A stretch of DNA of 9,440 nucleotides from Deltaproteobacteria bacterium RBG_16_54_11 (GTDB lineage: Bacteria; Desulfobacterota; B13-G15; RBG-16-54-18). This document shows, piece by piece, positions 1 to 6,167 of this stretch. Made by a program: the position numbers and the translations under genes. The DNA lies in the NCBI GenBank assembly GCA_001797905.1, contig MGQS01000108.1, forward strand, positions 1-9,440. Direction: 5' to 3'. The notes beneath the pieces are model-generated. The model was not told the origin of the DNA, did no database searches, and saw nothing but the letters and a program-made list of their open reading frames with translations. Positions within the stretch are counted from its first letter, which is position 1. Every line of letters starts with the position of its first letter.

Positions 1-1277
1 CTATCCCTCCTGCTTTCCAACACGCGTGTCGCCATGATGGCCGGCACATTGCACCCGAACCCCATGATCATGGGGATGAAGGATTTTCCGTGCAACCCTA
101 GGGTGTGCATGACCTTGTCCATGATGAAGGCGCACCTGGCCATGTAGCCCGTATCCTCAAACAGGGCGATGCAGAAAAAGAGGATGAATATGTTTGGCAA
201 GAATACGGCGACCCCGCCCACGCCGCTGATGATCCCGTCGACGACGAGATCCCTGAGGAGGCCCTCTCCCATCAGCCCACCGACGAACCCGGCGAGGAGC
301 CCCACACCTGCGTCGATCCATGCCATGGGATATTGCCCCACCTTGAAGGTGAGCTGGAACATGGCCCAGATGAAGAAGATAAAGATCGGAAAGCCGAGCA
401 GGCGGTTCGTCAGGACCGTATCCACCTGGTCGGAGAGGTAGCGCCTGTCCTTCCTGGTATGCCGCAGGGTCTCTTTGAGGGCCCCATGGATGAAGCCGTA
501 GCGGCGGTCGGCTATGAGGGTCTCCGGATCATCGCCCAGTATTTTCTGGAGGTGGGCGTTGCTCTGTTCCAGCTGGTCCAGGATGGCCTTCTTGCTGGAT
601 TTCTTTCCTATCTCTTTGCCGACCTCTTCGTCGTTCTCCAACAGCTTGATCGCCATCCACCGGGCGTGGTGTTCGTCCACCGATGATTCAGCGGCTCGAA
701 TCGACCCTTGCAGCTTTTCGATCTCCTCTTCCATCTCCTGACCGTAATGGATATGGATGTGGCGGGCAATTGATTCCCTGTCCTCCGCCACCTTGACGAC
801 GGCTTCCAATAATTCCCTGGTCCCCCGCCCCTTGGTCCCCACCGTCGGGACAAAGGGCACCCCCATGAGCAGGGCGAGCTGCTCATGATCGATGAGCTGC
901 CCCCTCGATTGGGCCTGATCAACCATGTTGAGGGCGAAGACCAACTTCACTCCGAGATCGATCAACTGAGTTCCGAGATAGAGATTGCGTTCGAGGTTAG
1001 AGGCGTCGATCACGTCGACCACAAGATCGGGTTTTTCCTCGATGATGTAGTTGCGTGCGATGATCTCCTCCTGGGAGTATGCGGTCAGGCTGTAGGTCCC
1101 CGGCAGGTCGACGACCCGGATGCTATAGCCGTTATAGGTGGCGGTTCCCTCCTTCTTCTCGACGGTGACGCCGGGCCAGTTCCCCACCTTTTGCCGGGCG
1201 CCGGTGAGGTTGTTGAAGATGGTCGTCTTTCCGGAATTCGGGTTGCCCGCCAGGGCGATGGTGATCTTCTTGGTCAT
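1..1277 (-). CDS. feoB: Ferrous iron transport protein B, N-terminal part (runs off left end)
   Basis: FeoB is an inner-membrane Fe(II) transporter with a cytoplasmic GTPase domain. The frame is open for about 425 codons to the window edge. Visible G motifs are G1 GNPNSGKTT (residues 11-19), the G2 region GNWPGVTVEKKEG (32-44), G3 DLPG (57-60) and G4 NMVD (117-120). After the helical linker come the family's DRRYGFIHG stretch (from 257), the first membrane helices (from about 296), and the gate motif GFGCNVPA with Cys409 near the edge. The remaining membrane part lies outside, since full FeoB proteins are commonly 650-780 residues. The ATG overlaps the feoA stop by one base (TAATG) and has GAGGGG four bases upstream, so translation is probably coupled to feoA. 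The visible part has no frameshift or missing motif. It is the last visible gene of a Fur-controlled iron operon. Identification is secure. Confidence 0.97.
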   Translation of the reverse strand, partial: MTKKITIALAGNPNSGKTTIFNNLTGARQKVGNWPGVTVEKKEGTATYNGYSIRVVDLPGTYSLTAYSQEEIIARNYIIEEKPDLVVDVIDASNLERNLYLGTQLIDLGVKLVFALNMVDQAQSRGQLIDHEQLALLMGVPFVPTVGTKGRGTRELLEAVVKVAEDRESIARHIHIHYGQEMEEEIEKLQGSIRAAESSVDEHHARWMAIKLLENDEEVGKEIGKKSSKKAILDQLEQSNAHLQKILGDDPETLIADRRYGFIHGALKETLRHTRKDRRYLSDQVDTVLTNRLLGFPIFIFFIWAMFQLTFKVGQYPMAWIDAGVGLLAGFVGGLMGEGLLRDLVVDGIISGVGGVAVFLPNIFILFFCIALFEDTGYMARCAFIMDKVMHTLGLHGKSFIPMIMGFGCNVPAIMATRVLESRRD

Positions 1278-1531
1278 TAATCCCCTCTTGTCTCTTCCTC
1301 GAGTTTCCGCACCAAGATCTTTTCGGCCTCGTTATGTCTCAGGCTGACGTGATACCCTTTCAGGACATATTCGATGGGGTCTTTCAGCGGCGCGTATTTT
1401 TCCACGACGATCTCTGCTCCCGGGACAAAGCCCATCTCCATGAGCCGGTGTCTGAAACGCCCCATGCCTTGCACCCGCTCAATAATAGCCCTGTCTCCGG
1501 TCTGCAACTCATTCAGTCGTCGTACGGCCAT
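1277..1531 (-). CDS. feoA: Ferrous iron transport protein A (stand-alone FeoA)
   Basis: FeoA is a small cytoplasmic SH3-like beta-barrel protein that assists FeoB; its exact biochemical role in the family is still debated. This copy is 84 residues, the usual family length. It shows the typical core: LNELQTGDRAIIERV near the N-terminus, then RHRLMEMGFVPGAEIVV (the glycine-rich turn of the fold) and a C-terminal strand around VSLRHNEAEKILV. I chose the ATG at 1531 because GAGGAG sits six bases before it (1538-1543) and because the homologous core begins just after it. An in-frame TTG at 1561 would add ten residues but has no better ribosome site and overlaps the previous gene. The upstream Fur-FeoA gene stops 10 bases before this start, and the stop codon here overlaps the feoB start. 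It is therefore cotranscribed and probably co-translated with feoB. Confidence 0.95.
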   Translation of the reverse strand: MAVRRLNELQTGDRAIIERVQGMGRFRHRLMEMGFVPGAEIVVEKYAPLKDPIEYVLKGYHVSLRHNEAEKILVRKLEEETRGD

Positions 1532-1537
1532 TAGGTA

Positions 1538-1543
1538 CTCCTC
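1538..1543 (-). promoter_or_regulatory. Shine-Dalgarno that fixes the feoA start
   Basis: GAGGAG on the minus strand lies six bases before the ATG at 1531. It overlaps the stop codon of the upstream Fur-FeoA gene (TGAGGAG), which suggests reinitiation by ribosomes finishing that gene. It decides for the ATG at 1531 over the in-frame TTG at 1561. Confidence 0.75.
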
Positions 1544-2240
1544 ATGTCCCGTGTGTATCAATTATTGTAGTAACTAAGATCTTTTTAGCCATGCCGAACC
1601 CTAGAGCGATCCGGGTTTCCCGTGAAGCCACAATCAAGGGGCCCGGCCCGCTGCTCTTGATGACCTCTACCTCGGCATCCCGATTGAGGCCCATGCTCGT
1701 TAAACGACGTTCCATCCCCTTGCCGCCACGGAATCCCACAATGCGGACCCGTTCGCCCGGGGAGGCCATGACAAGCGGAATGATATTTTTTCGTGCCCGC
1801 AGGCAGTTGGAGCAGAGCCCATAGATATCCATCCGGTGCTGGAGGTCGTGGAATTCCATGCTGCGGGCCGTTTCTGCTTGCAGGGCCTCGATTTTTGGAT
1901 TGTAGAACTCCAGAATGGCGCCGCAGCGGACACAGATCAAGTGGTCATGGTGGCTGTCCAGGTGATGGTGCTCATACCGGGGTAGCTGGTCTGTGAACTG
2001 CTTTTCGCGGGCAAAGCCGTAGTGGGCGAAGAGCTTCAGGTTTTCCACGATAAACTCTTCCGGGAAGATCTTCCCTCGCTCTTTGAGAACCCTGCAAAGC
2101 TCAGCCGCAGACACGTGGTCCTCGGTGCGGAGAAAGGCCTCGAGGATTGCCAGTCTCTCCTCGATGCGGTCAAGGCCCTCTCCTTCAAAGATGACCTTGA
2201 ACTGTTTATAGATATCCCTGTGGCCTCTTCTCATACTCAT
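1542..2240 (-). CDS. Fur-family regulator fused to a C-terminal FeoA domain
   Basis: This 232-residue protein joins two modules. Residues about 10-150 are Fur-like: a winged-helix region, then RYE (Glu90), HHDH (His97, His98, His100), CVRC (Cys103, Cys106), Glu111, His135 and CSNC (Cys143, Cys146). These are the residues that in Fur bind regulatory metal and the structural zinc. Residues about 158-223 are a FeoA/SH3-like domain (PGERVRIVGFRGGKGMERRL, then SMGLNRDAEVEV and IALGFGMAKKILV). Fur proteins are normally 130-160 residues, so the tail is a true addition in one unbroken frame. The recognition-helix segment reads FPEEFIVENL where relatives have a TVYRTL-type sequence, so DNA specificity or even DNA binding may be changed. 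The start is taken at ATG 2240, ten bases after the fur stop; ATG 2234 or a GTG at 2249 are alternatives. It probably senses iron and modulates feo expression or FeoB; this is inference. Confidence 0.9.
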   Translation of the reverse strand: MSMRRGHRDIYKQFKVIFEGEGLDRIEERLAILEAFLRTEDHVSAAELCRVLKERGKIFPEEFIVENLKLFAHYGFAREKQFTDQLPRYEHHHLDSHHDHLICVRCGAILEFYNPKIEALQAETARSMEFHDLQHRMDIYGLCSNCLRARKNIIPLVMASPGERVRIVGFRGGKGMERRLTSMGLNRDAEVEVIKSSGPGPLIVASRETRIALGFGMAKKILVTTIIDTHGT

Positions 2241-2250
2241 AATCCGCACC

Positions 2251-2736
2251 CTATCGCGCCTCTTTCCCGCGTTCCTTTGTGAATAACTGGCGTCTTTTCC
2301 GGCCCACACCCCTTTTGGCGCATTGGGGGCAGTAGCCCACCAGCTCAAATCGGTGAGAGGTTATAACGAAACCATACTTCTTGCCGATCCTCTCTTGGAT
2401 CTTCACGACCTCATCGTCGGCAAACTCGATGATCTTCCCGCAATTGGCACATCGAAGATGGCAGTGATGCTTGTAACCATAGATTTGTTCATAGTGGCGA
2501 TGTCCGTTCTCAAAATAGACCTCCTTGATCAGGCCGCTTTCGATGAGGAGGGGGATGGTCCTATACAGGGATGCCTTGGAGATCCTTCTTCTCTTGTTCC
2601 TCAATCGCAGAAAGAGTTCATCCGCATCGAAGTGATCGTGGGTACAAAAGATTTCCTCAATGATGGTCTCCCTCTCCGGCGTGTTGCGAAGTCCCTTTTC
2701 CTTTATATATTCCCGAAATTTATCAATCGGATCCAT
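2251..2736 (-). CDS. fur: Ferric uptake regulator family protein (Fur)
   Basis: Fur proteins are cytoplasmic dimeric winged-helix repressors that bind DNA when loaded with metal. From the ATG at 2736 this is 161 residues, a normal length. The recognition helix is conserved (SLYRTI, residues 56-61). Metal-site residues are all visible: HYE (81-83), HHCH (90-93), CANC (96-99), Glu104, His128 and CPQC (136-139). A basic tail, RKRRQLFTKERGK, follows the last CxxC. The start at 2736 has AGGA five bases upstream and lies just past a palindromic operator. The earlier ATG at 2763 and upstream alternatives fall inside the operator and promoter, so they are unlikely. It is the first gene of the fur/fur-feoA/feoA/feoB operon. 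With an operator at its own promoter, it is probably autoregulated. PerR or Zur specificity cannot be excluded from sequence alone, but the feo context favours iron. Confidence 0.94.
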   Translation of the reverse strand: MDPIDKFREYIKEKGLRNTPERETIIEEIFCTHDHFDADELFLRLRNKRRRISKASLYRTIPLLIESGLIKEVYFENGHRHYEQIYGYKHHCHLRCANCGKIIEFADDEVVKIQERIGKKYGFVITSHRFELVGYCPQCAKRGVGRKRRQLFTKERGKEAR

Positions 2737-2747
2737 AATCGTCCTAT

Positions 2748-2774
2748 TATTATTGAGATTCATTAGCAATAATA
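2748..2774 (-). promoter_or_regulatory. Palindromic Fur-box-like operator
   Basis: Perfect 8-base arms TATTATTG (2748-2755) and CAATAATA (2767-2774) flank an 11-base centre. Within it, 2749-2767 read on the minus strand matches the classic 19-base Fur box GATAATGATAATCATTATC at 12 of 19 positions by my alignment. It covers the -10 hexamer and the predicted transcription start of the fur-feo operon, an ideal place for repression. That Fur itself binds here is inference. Confidence 0.65.
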
Positions 2775-2797
2775 GCCCCTCCATCCGGCTCTGTCAA
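2769..2797 (-). promoter_or_regulatory. Sigma70-type promoter of the fur-feo operon
   Basis: On the minus strand, TTGACA (2792-2797, perfect -35) and TATTAT (2769-2774, 5 of 6 for -10) are separated by exactly 17 bases. An A-tract lies just upstream of the -35 and may act as an UP element. Transcription should begin near 2762, giving a leader of about 25 bases before the fur ATG at 2736. The -10 is buried in the operator palindrome. Confidence 0.8.
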
Positions 2798-2975
2798 GGT
2801 CTTTTTTTGATGCGCGACTAAGGCAGGTCCTGAAGTCGTGGGGGGCGGCAGAGAGGTGGATTGGCTGATCGCCGGATCGAAATCATAATAGAACAAAGGG
2901 GTAGGCTTGACAGGGTAGGGGGATGTGCCAATCGAAGAGTGGAGGAAACTTATGGGTTTTAGAAGCCTTTATCTT

Positions 2976-3935
2976 TTAATAGCTCCGCTCGGCCAGAAAC
3001 ATCAAGAGATGATTGAAGACAGGGTGTGCGAAGTTGATGGAGACGGCGATGGCCTTTGCTTTATCGAGTCTCTCTTGGATAAATCGTTGGGCTTCATCCA
3101 GAATTCCCGCCTGTGTGACGGCGTCTCTGGCCGCTGAAAACGCAGGAAGTTCAAAAAGGTCTTGCGGGAGTTGAGGATTAACCTTGGCCTTTTGTCGATA
3201 CCCGATGGTGATGTAGGTCTTTTTCTTCCGCCGCCAATCGCTGCCGATATCTTTGCCGAGGATCTTTTCATCCGCCACAAAATCCAAGAGATCGTCTCTG
3301 ACTTGATAGGCCAGCCCGATGTGTTCCCCCATCTCCTTTAAGGCGCCTACTAAGTCAGTAGTGGATGAGCAGGAGAGATAGCCCAATTCAAAGGCCAGCG
3401 CGAAAAGCCGCGCCGTCTTTTGGGAGATCATGGGGAGATAATCATCCAGGGATACGTTATCTCTGGTCTCAAATTCTTTATCCCTGGCCTGGCCTTCACA
3501 CACCACATACATGCCATCGGTAAAGGCCTCCATCATGGCAATGAGGTGGGGTGATTGCGACGTCAACAGTTTCCGGTACGCCAGGGCGACCATGGCATCA
3601 CCCGATAATATGGCGGTGCCGACGTCCCATTTGGTATGCACTGTTTCACATCCCCGTCTGTAATGATCATCATCCATGATATCATCATGGACGAGGGTAA
3701 AATCGTGCAGGACCTCGATGGCCACGGCAGCGGGGACGGCATCTTCATAATCACTGCAGAACTGTTCAGCCGTGATGAGGGTGATCAACGTCCGGATGCG
3801 CTTTCCCGGCAAGGTGAAAAAATAGGAGATGGGATCTCGCAAAGATGCCGGCCCTGGAAAACGGGCGAATTGGCGCAATTCCCTCTCGATCCTCTCCTGA
3901 TAGGGGAGCAATATGGCCTTTAATGATTCTGCCAT
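2976..3935 (-). CDS. Polyprenyl diphosphate synthase, probably short-chain (FPP/GGPP type)
   Basis: This is a trans-isoprenyl diphosphate synthase that condenses IPP onto allylic diphosphates. Both aspartate-rich motifs are intact: DDIMD at 84-88 (first, within LVHDDIMDDD) and DDLLD at 214-218 (second). GKRIR at 44-48 corresponds to the IPP-binding GKR region, and KT at 239-240 matches the usual lysine. Phe79 lies five residues before the first motif. In archaeal-type GGPP synthases an aromatic residue there limits chain length, so a C15-C20 product is more likely than a long chain; this is inference. From ATG 3935 the protein is 319 residues, a usual length. No clear ribosome site marks any start. 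ATG 3965 (329 residues) and ATG 4016 (346 residues) are possible, but the N-terminus from 4016 is cysteine-rich and unlike the family. It is divergent from the IspH-UbiA gene, which supports a shared pathway. Confidence 0.92.
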   Translation of the reverse strand: MAESLKAILLPYQERIERELRQFARFPGPASLRDPISYFFTLPGKRIRTLITLITAEQFCSDYEDAVPAAVAIEVLHDFTLVHDDIMDDDHYRRGCETVHTKWDVGTAILSGDAMVALAYRKLLTSQSPHLIAMMEAFTDGMYVVCEGQARDKEFETRDNVSLDDYLPMISQKTARLFALAFELGYLSCSSTTDLVGALKEMGEHIGLAYQVRDDLLDFVADEKILGKDIGSDWRRKKKTYITIGYRQKAKVNPQLPQDLFELPAFSAARDAVTQAGILDEAQRFIQERLDKAKAIAVSINFAHPVFNHLLMFLAERSY

Positions 3936-4006
3936 GGTGTGGCCATGTGTTTGAGACAGGTCCATGTTTAATCGGTCGGTGAGGTGGTCGGGACACACAC
4001 AAAAAC

Positions 4007-4035
4007 ATGACAGCATATTCTATATGTTTCGTCAA
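4007..4035 (-). promoter_or_regulatory. Possible promoter of the prenyl synthase gene
   Basis: On the minus strand, TTGACG (4030-4035, 5 of 6) is followed after 17 bases by TGTCAT (4007-4012, only 4 of 6). Transcription would start near 4000, which would exclude the ATG at 4016 and favour a start at 3965 or 3935. The -10 is weak, so this is tentative. Confidence 0.35.
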
Positions 4036-4088
4036 GAAAAAAATATCATCTAATCGTGCCGATCGCGGCAGATGGTGTGTCAAGACAG

Positions 4089-4117
4089 TTGTAATTCGCT
4101 TTGATCTCACATACAAT
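4089..4117 (+). promoter_or_regulatory. Possible promoter for the IspH-UbiA gene
   Basis: TTGTAA (4089-4094, 4 of 6) and TACAAT (4112-4117, 5 of 6) are spaced by 17 bases. If used, the leader would be about 270 bases and would contain all the palindromes of this intergenic region. I saw no better promoter closer to the gene, but this remains weak. Confidence 0.3.
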
Positions 4118-4198
4118 ATTGTCTAGAAAATATGCTTTCAAATCCCCCCAACCCCCCTGGCCAAAGGGCCACCTTCGGTTTTCTAAAGGGTCCCGTAC

Positions 4199-4213
4199 TG
4201 TCGCAGTGCGACA
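4199..4213. repeat. Short palindrome TGTCGC-AGT-GCGACA
   Basis: Perfect 6-base arms with a 3-base loop, followed by TCCC. Read on the opposite strand it resembles the inner hairpin at 4278-4296: both have a TGT(AT)CGC arm, and ACATCCC here mirrors GGGATGT there. The two form an inverted pair like a REP doublet. That they are REP elements is inference. Confidence 0.5.
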
Positions 4214-4256
4214 TCCCATCATTAAGATCTCTATGAAAGCGGAGAGGGACGCTGTG

Positions 4257-4315
4257 CATAAATCAGAGAGGTCGGGATGTATCGCTATGCGATACAGGGC
4301 AACGGGGGATTTATG
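4257..4315. repeat. Nested palindrome, REP-like structured element
   Basis: Outer perfect 8-base arms CATAAATC (4257-4264) and GATTTATG (4308-4315) enclose an inner perfect hairpin TGTATCGC-TAT-GCGATACA (4278-4296). The asymmetric internal loop is 13 bases on the left and 11 on the right, and G-rich. Two independent perfect 8-base stems sharing nearly one centre are unlikely by chance. There is no T-tract after it. It could be a REP/MITE remnant or a structured leader of the downstream gene. Confidence 0.6.
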
Positions 4316-4321
4316 ATTTTA

Positions 4322-4335
4322 CCCGCCAAGGCGGG
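4322..4335. repeat. CCCGCC-AA-GGCGGG hairpin
   Basis: Six-base perfect arms with a two-base gap, followed by ATTTGG. A close relative (CCCGCC-TGT-GGCGGG) occurs at 8014-8030 between two other genes, so this may be one copy of a dispersed genomic palindrome. No T-tract is seen on either strand. Confidence 0.5.
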
Positions 4336-4380
4336 ATTTGGAGTGACGTATCCGTCAAGAGTGATTGCTCTGCGCTGCAG

Positions 4381-4386
4381 AGGAGG
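4381..4386 (+). promoter_or_regulatory. Perfect Shine-Dalgarno before a TTG start
   Basis: AGGAGG lies seven bases before TTG 4394. This decides the start of the IspH-UbiA gene. The first in-frame ATG is codon 13, and using it would remove Cys12, an essential cluster ligand, so the TTG must be the real start. Confidence 0.9.
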
Positions 4387-4393
4387 CTAAGCG

Positions 4394-6127
4394 TTGAAGG
4401 TCAAGCTGGCAAAGACAGCAGGTTTCTGTATGGGTGTTCGCCGCGCCATGGAGATAGTGCTGACGGAGGTCAATAAGGGGACCCAACCCCTCTATACGTT
4501 CGGCCCCCTTATCCATAACAGGCAGGTGTCGGCGCTGCTCGAAACTAAAGGGGTCAAGGCAATCGATCATATCGAAGGCCTTCATGACGGGACCATCGTC
4601 ATTCGGGCGCACGGCATCCCCCCGTCGGAGCGCCGTCGCATCAAGTCTTCAGGTCTGCGGATAAGGGATGCCACCTGCCCCCGTGTGGCCGGGGTGCAAG
4701 CCATTATCAGCTCTCATACCAAGCAAGGATATCATGCCGTCATCGTGGGCGACAAGGATCATCCGGAGGTCATGGGCTTGATGGGCTATGCTCATGGCAA
4801 GGCCCGCGCCATCAAAAGCGCGGAGGAGGTAGCGCAACTTCCCCGCATGAAGAAACTCTTCGTGGTTGCCCAGACCACCCAGGCGGAAAAAAACTTTAAA
4901 GAGGTGGTGAAGGCCATACGGGATCGATTTCCCGAGGCCCTCATCTTTGATACGATTTGTGACGCCACTTATAGCCGTCAAGCGGAGGTGCGGGCGTTCT
5001 CAGGCCATGTAGATGGCTTAGTGGTGGTGGGCGGCTATAACAGCGGGAATACCCAGCGGCTGGTTCAGATCTCCAGAGAGACGGGGATCCCGACCTTCCA
5101 TGTGGAAACGGAAAAAGAGCTTGCTAGAGAAGAACTGGCTGCCATGGAGGTCGTGGGTGTCACGGCAGGCGCCTCGACCCCCAATTGGATGATCAAGAGT
5201 ATACTCAGGGAGATAGAGGGTATACAGAGTCGCACAGAGACTGTTCTGGGCCGTTGGATCATAGGGGTCGTCCGCTCCTTGCTGCTGAGCAACGTGGTAG
5301 TAGCAGCCGGGGCCTTTGCCCTTGCTTATGCCGCCGCCATCCTCTCCGGGAGAAGGGCGGATATCATCTATCCCTCGCTGGCTTTTTTCTACGTCTACGC
5401 CATGCACGTCCTCAATCGGTTTCTCGATAAAGGCGCCAGCGCTTACAACGACCCGGAGGTTGCCAAATTTTATAGAAAATACCGGACCTTTTTAGTCTTA
5501 TCGGGGATCGTCTCCATCATAACGGCCCTTGCCCTCTCTTATTATTTGGGCCTTGGGGTTTTTTTCGCCATGGCAGGATTAAATCTCCTCGGTATCGTGT
5601 ACAGCATCCCTCTGGTGCCCGAGGGGGTCAGGCATCTGTGGGAATATTCCAGGATTAAGGACATCCCCGGCTCCAAGACCCTGTCGGAGGCCCTGGCATG
5701 GGGTGTCGTTATCGTCCTCCTCCCGTTGTTGGGAAGCCAAAGAATAGGGTTGCTGGCTGCCCTGGCAGCATTCATCTTCGTATTCTGTATGACGTATATT
5801 CGCTCGGCCCTCTTCGATATCTTTCAGGAGCAGGGCGACCTCATCGTCGGGGTAGAGACCCTTCCCATTACGCTGGGCGAGGAGAGGACCTTGCTGCTCC
5901 TCAAGGGGGTCGCCGTCTTTTCAGGCATATGCCTCATTGCGGCCCCCCTATCGGGCGCTAGCGGACCATTCGCCTATCTCCTGCTTCTCTGCGTCCTGTC
6001 AGCGGCCCTCTGCCTCATGGCATATGAGCGGAAATGGCTTCATGCCGGCAGGCGCTTTGAGGCCCTGGTGGAGGGGAATTTCTTTCTGGCGGGTCTCCTG
6101 GGCCTGATCTGGCAGCTTTACACATAA
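4394..6127 (+). CDS. ispH: IspH (HMBPP reductase) fused to a UbiA-family membrane prenyltransferase
   Basis: Residues 1-280 are a complete IspH, which reduces HMBPP to IPP and DMAPP in the MEP pathway using a [4Fe-4S] cluster. Cluster cysteines are Cys12, Cys95 and Cys189. Substrate residues by family comparison are His41, His73, His123, Glu125, Thr161/162, Ser217, Asn219 and Ser261. Residues about 285-577 are hydrophobic with eight or nine predicted helices and match the UbiA superfamily. The first aspartate motif is a variant, N341-x3-D345-x7-D353, and the second is D475 to D482 followed by VGVETLPIT. The frame is unbroken, so this is a real fusion; stand-alone IspH is about 280-320 residues. 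It starts at TTG behind AGGAGG. The UbiA domain would transfer a prenyl chain to a membrane acceptor, perhaps a quinone, but the acceptor is unknown. The divergent neighbour is a prenyl diphosphate synthase that fits between the two activities. Confidence 0.95.
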   Translation: MKVKLAKTAGFCMGVRRAMEIVLTEVNKGTQPLYTFGPLIHNRQVSALLETKGVKAIDHIEGLHDGTIVIRAHGIPPSERRRIKSSGLRIRDATCPRVAGVQAIISSHTKQGYHAVIVGDKDHPEVMGLMGYAHGKARAIKSAEEVAQLPRMKKLFVVAQTTQAEKNFKEVVKAIRDRFPEALIFDTICDATYSRQAEVRAFSGHVDGLVVVGGYNSGNTQRLVQISRETGIPTFHVETEKELAREELAAMEVVGVTAGASTPNWMIKSILREIEGIQSRTETVLGRWIIGVVRSLLLSNVVVAAGAFALAYAAAILSGRRADIIYPSLAFFYVYAMHVLNRFLDKGASAYNDPEVAKFYRKYRTFLVLSGIVSIITALALSYYLGLGVFFAMAGLNLLGIVYSIPLVPEGVRHLWEYSRIKDIPGSKTLSEALAWGVVIVLLPLLGSQRIGLLAALAAFIFVFCMTYIRSALFDIFQEQGDLIVGVETLPITLGEERTLLLLKGVAVFSGICLIAAPLSGASGPFAYLLLLCVLSAALCLMAYERKWLHAGRRFEALVEGNFFLAGLLGLIWQLYT

Positions 6128-6167
6128 TCACAGTAAGGGGTTACCCATTCAATAAAGAAGATAGCTT

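Larger units (their letters stand above)
4017..4393. other. Intergenic region between divergent isoprenoid genes, rich in palindromes
   Basis: No open frame here looks like a real protein. The first 100 bases carry weak promoter candidates for both flanking genes. From about 4136 the sequence changes character. It has a C-rich stretch with two CCCCCC runs (4143-4157), a small TGGCC/GGCCA stem (4158-4171), and a 6-base-arm palindrome (4199-4213). It then has a nested double palindrome (4257-4315) and a CCCGCC/GGCGGG hairpin (4322-4335). None is followed by a T-tract, so they do not look like ordinary intrinsic terminators. The last 20 bases hold the strong ribosome site of the IspH-UbiA gene. 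Confidence 0.7.

Noticed and set aside
105..686. Long open frame on the plus strand across feoB.
   Set aside because: It is antisense to a fully motif-supported FeoB, and its product is low-complexity, acidic and without recognisable motifs.
1277..1561. Longer feoA from the TTG at 1561.
   Set aside because: The ATG at 1531 has GAGGAG at ideal spacing and gives the usual FeoA length. The extra ten residues are translated overlap with the previous gene.
2785..2975. Search for a terminator of the prenyl synthase gene between it and fur.
   Set aside because: No stable stem followed by a T-tract was found on the minus strand. Only the fur promoter region is supported here.
4143..4157. Paired C6 runs (G6 on the minus strand) as a possible G-quadruplex.
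   Set aside because: Only two long G-runs are adjacent, and four are needed for a simple quadruplex. It is better seen as part of the repeat-rich region.
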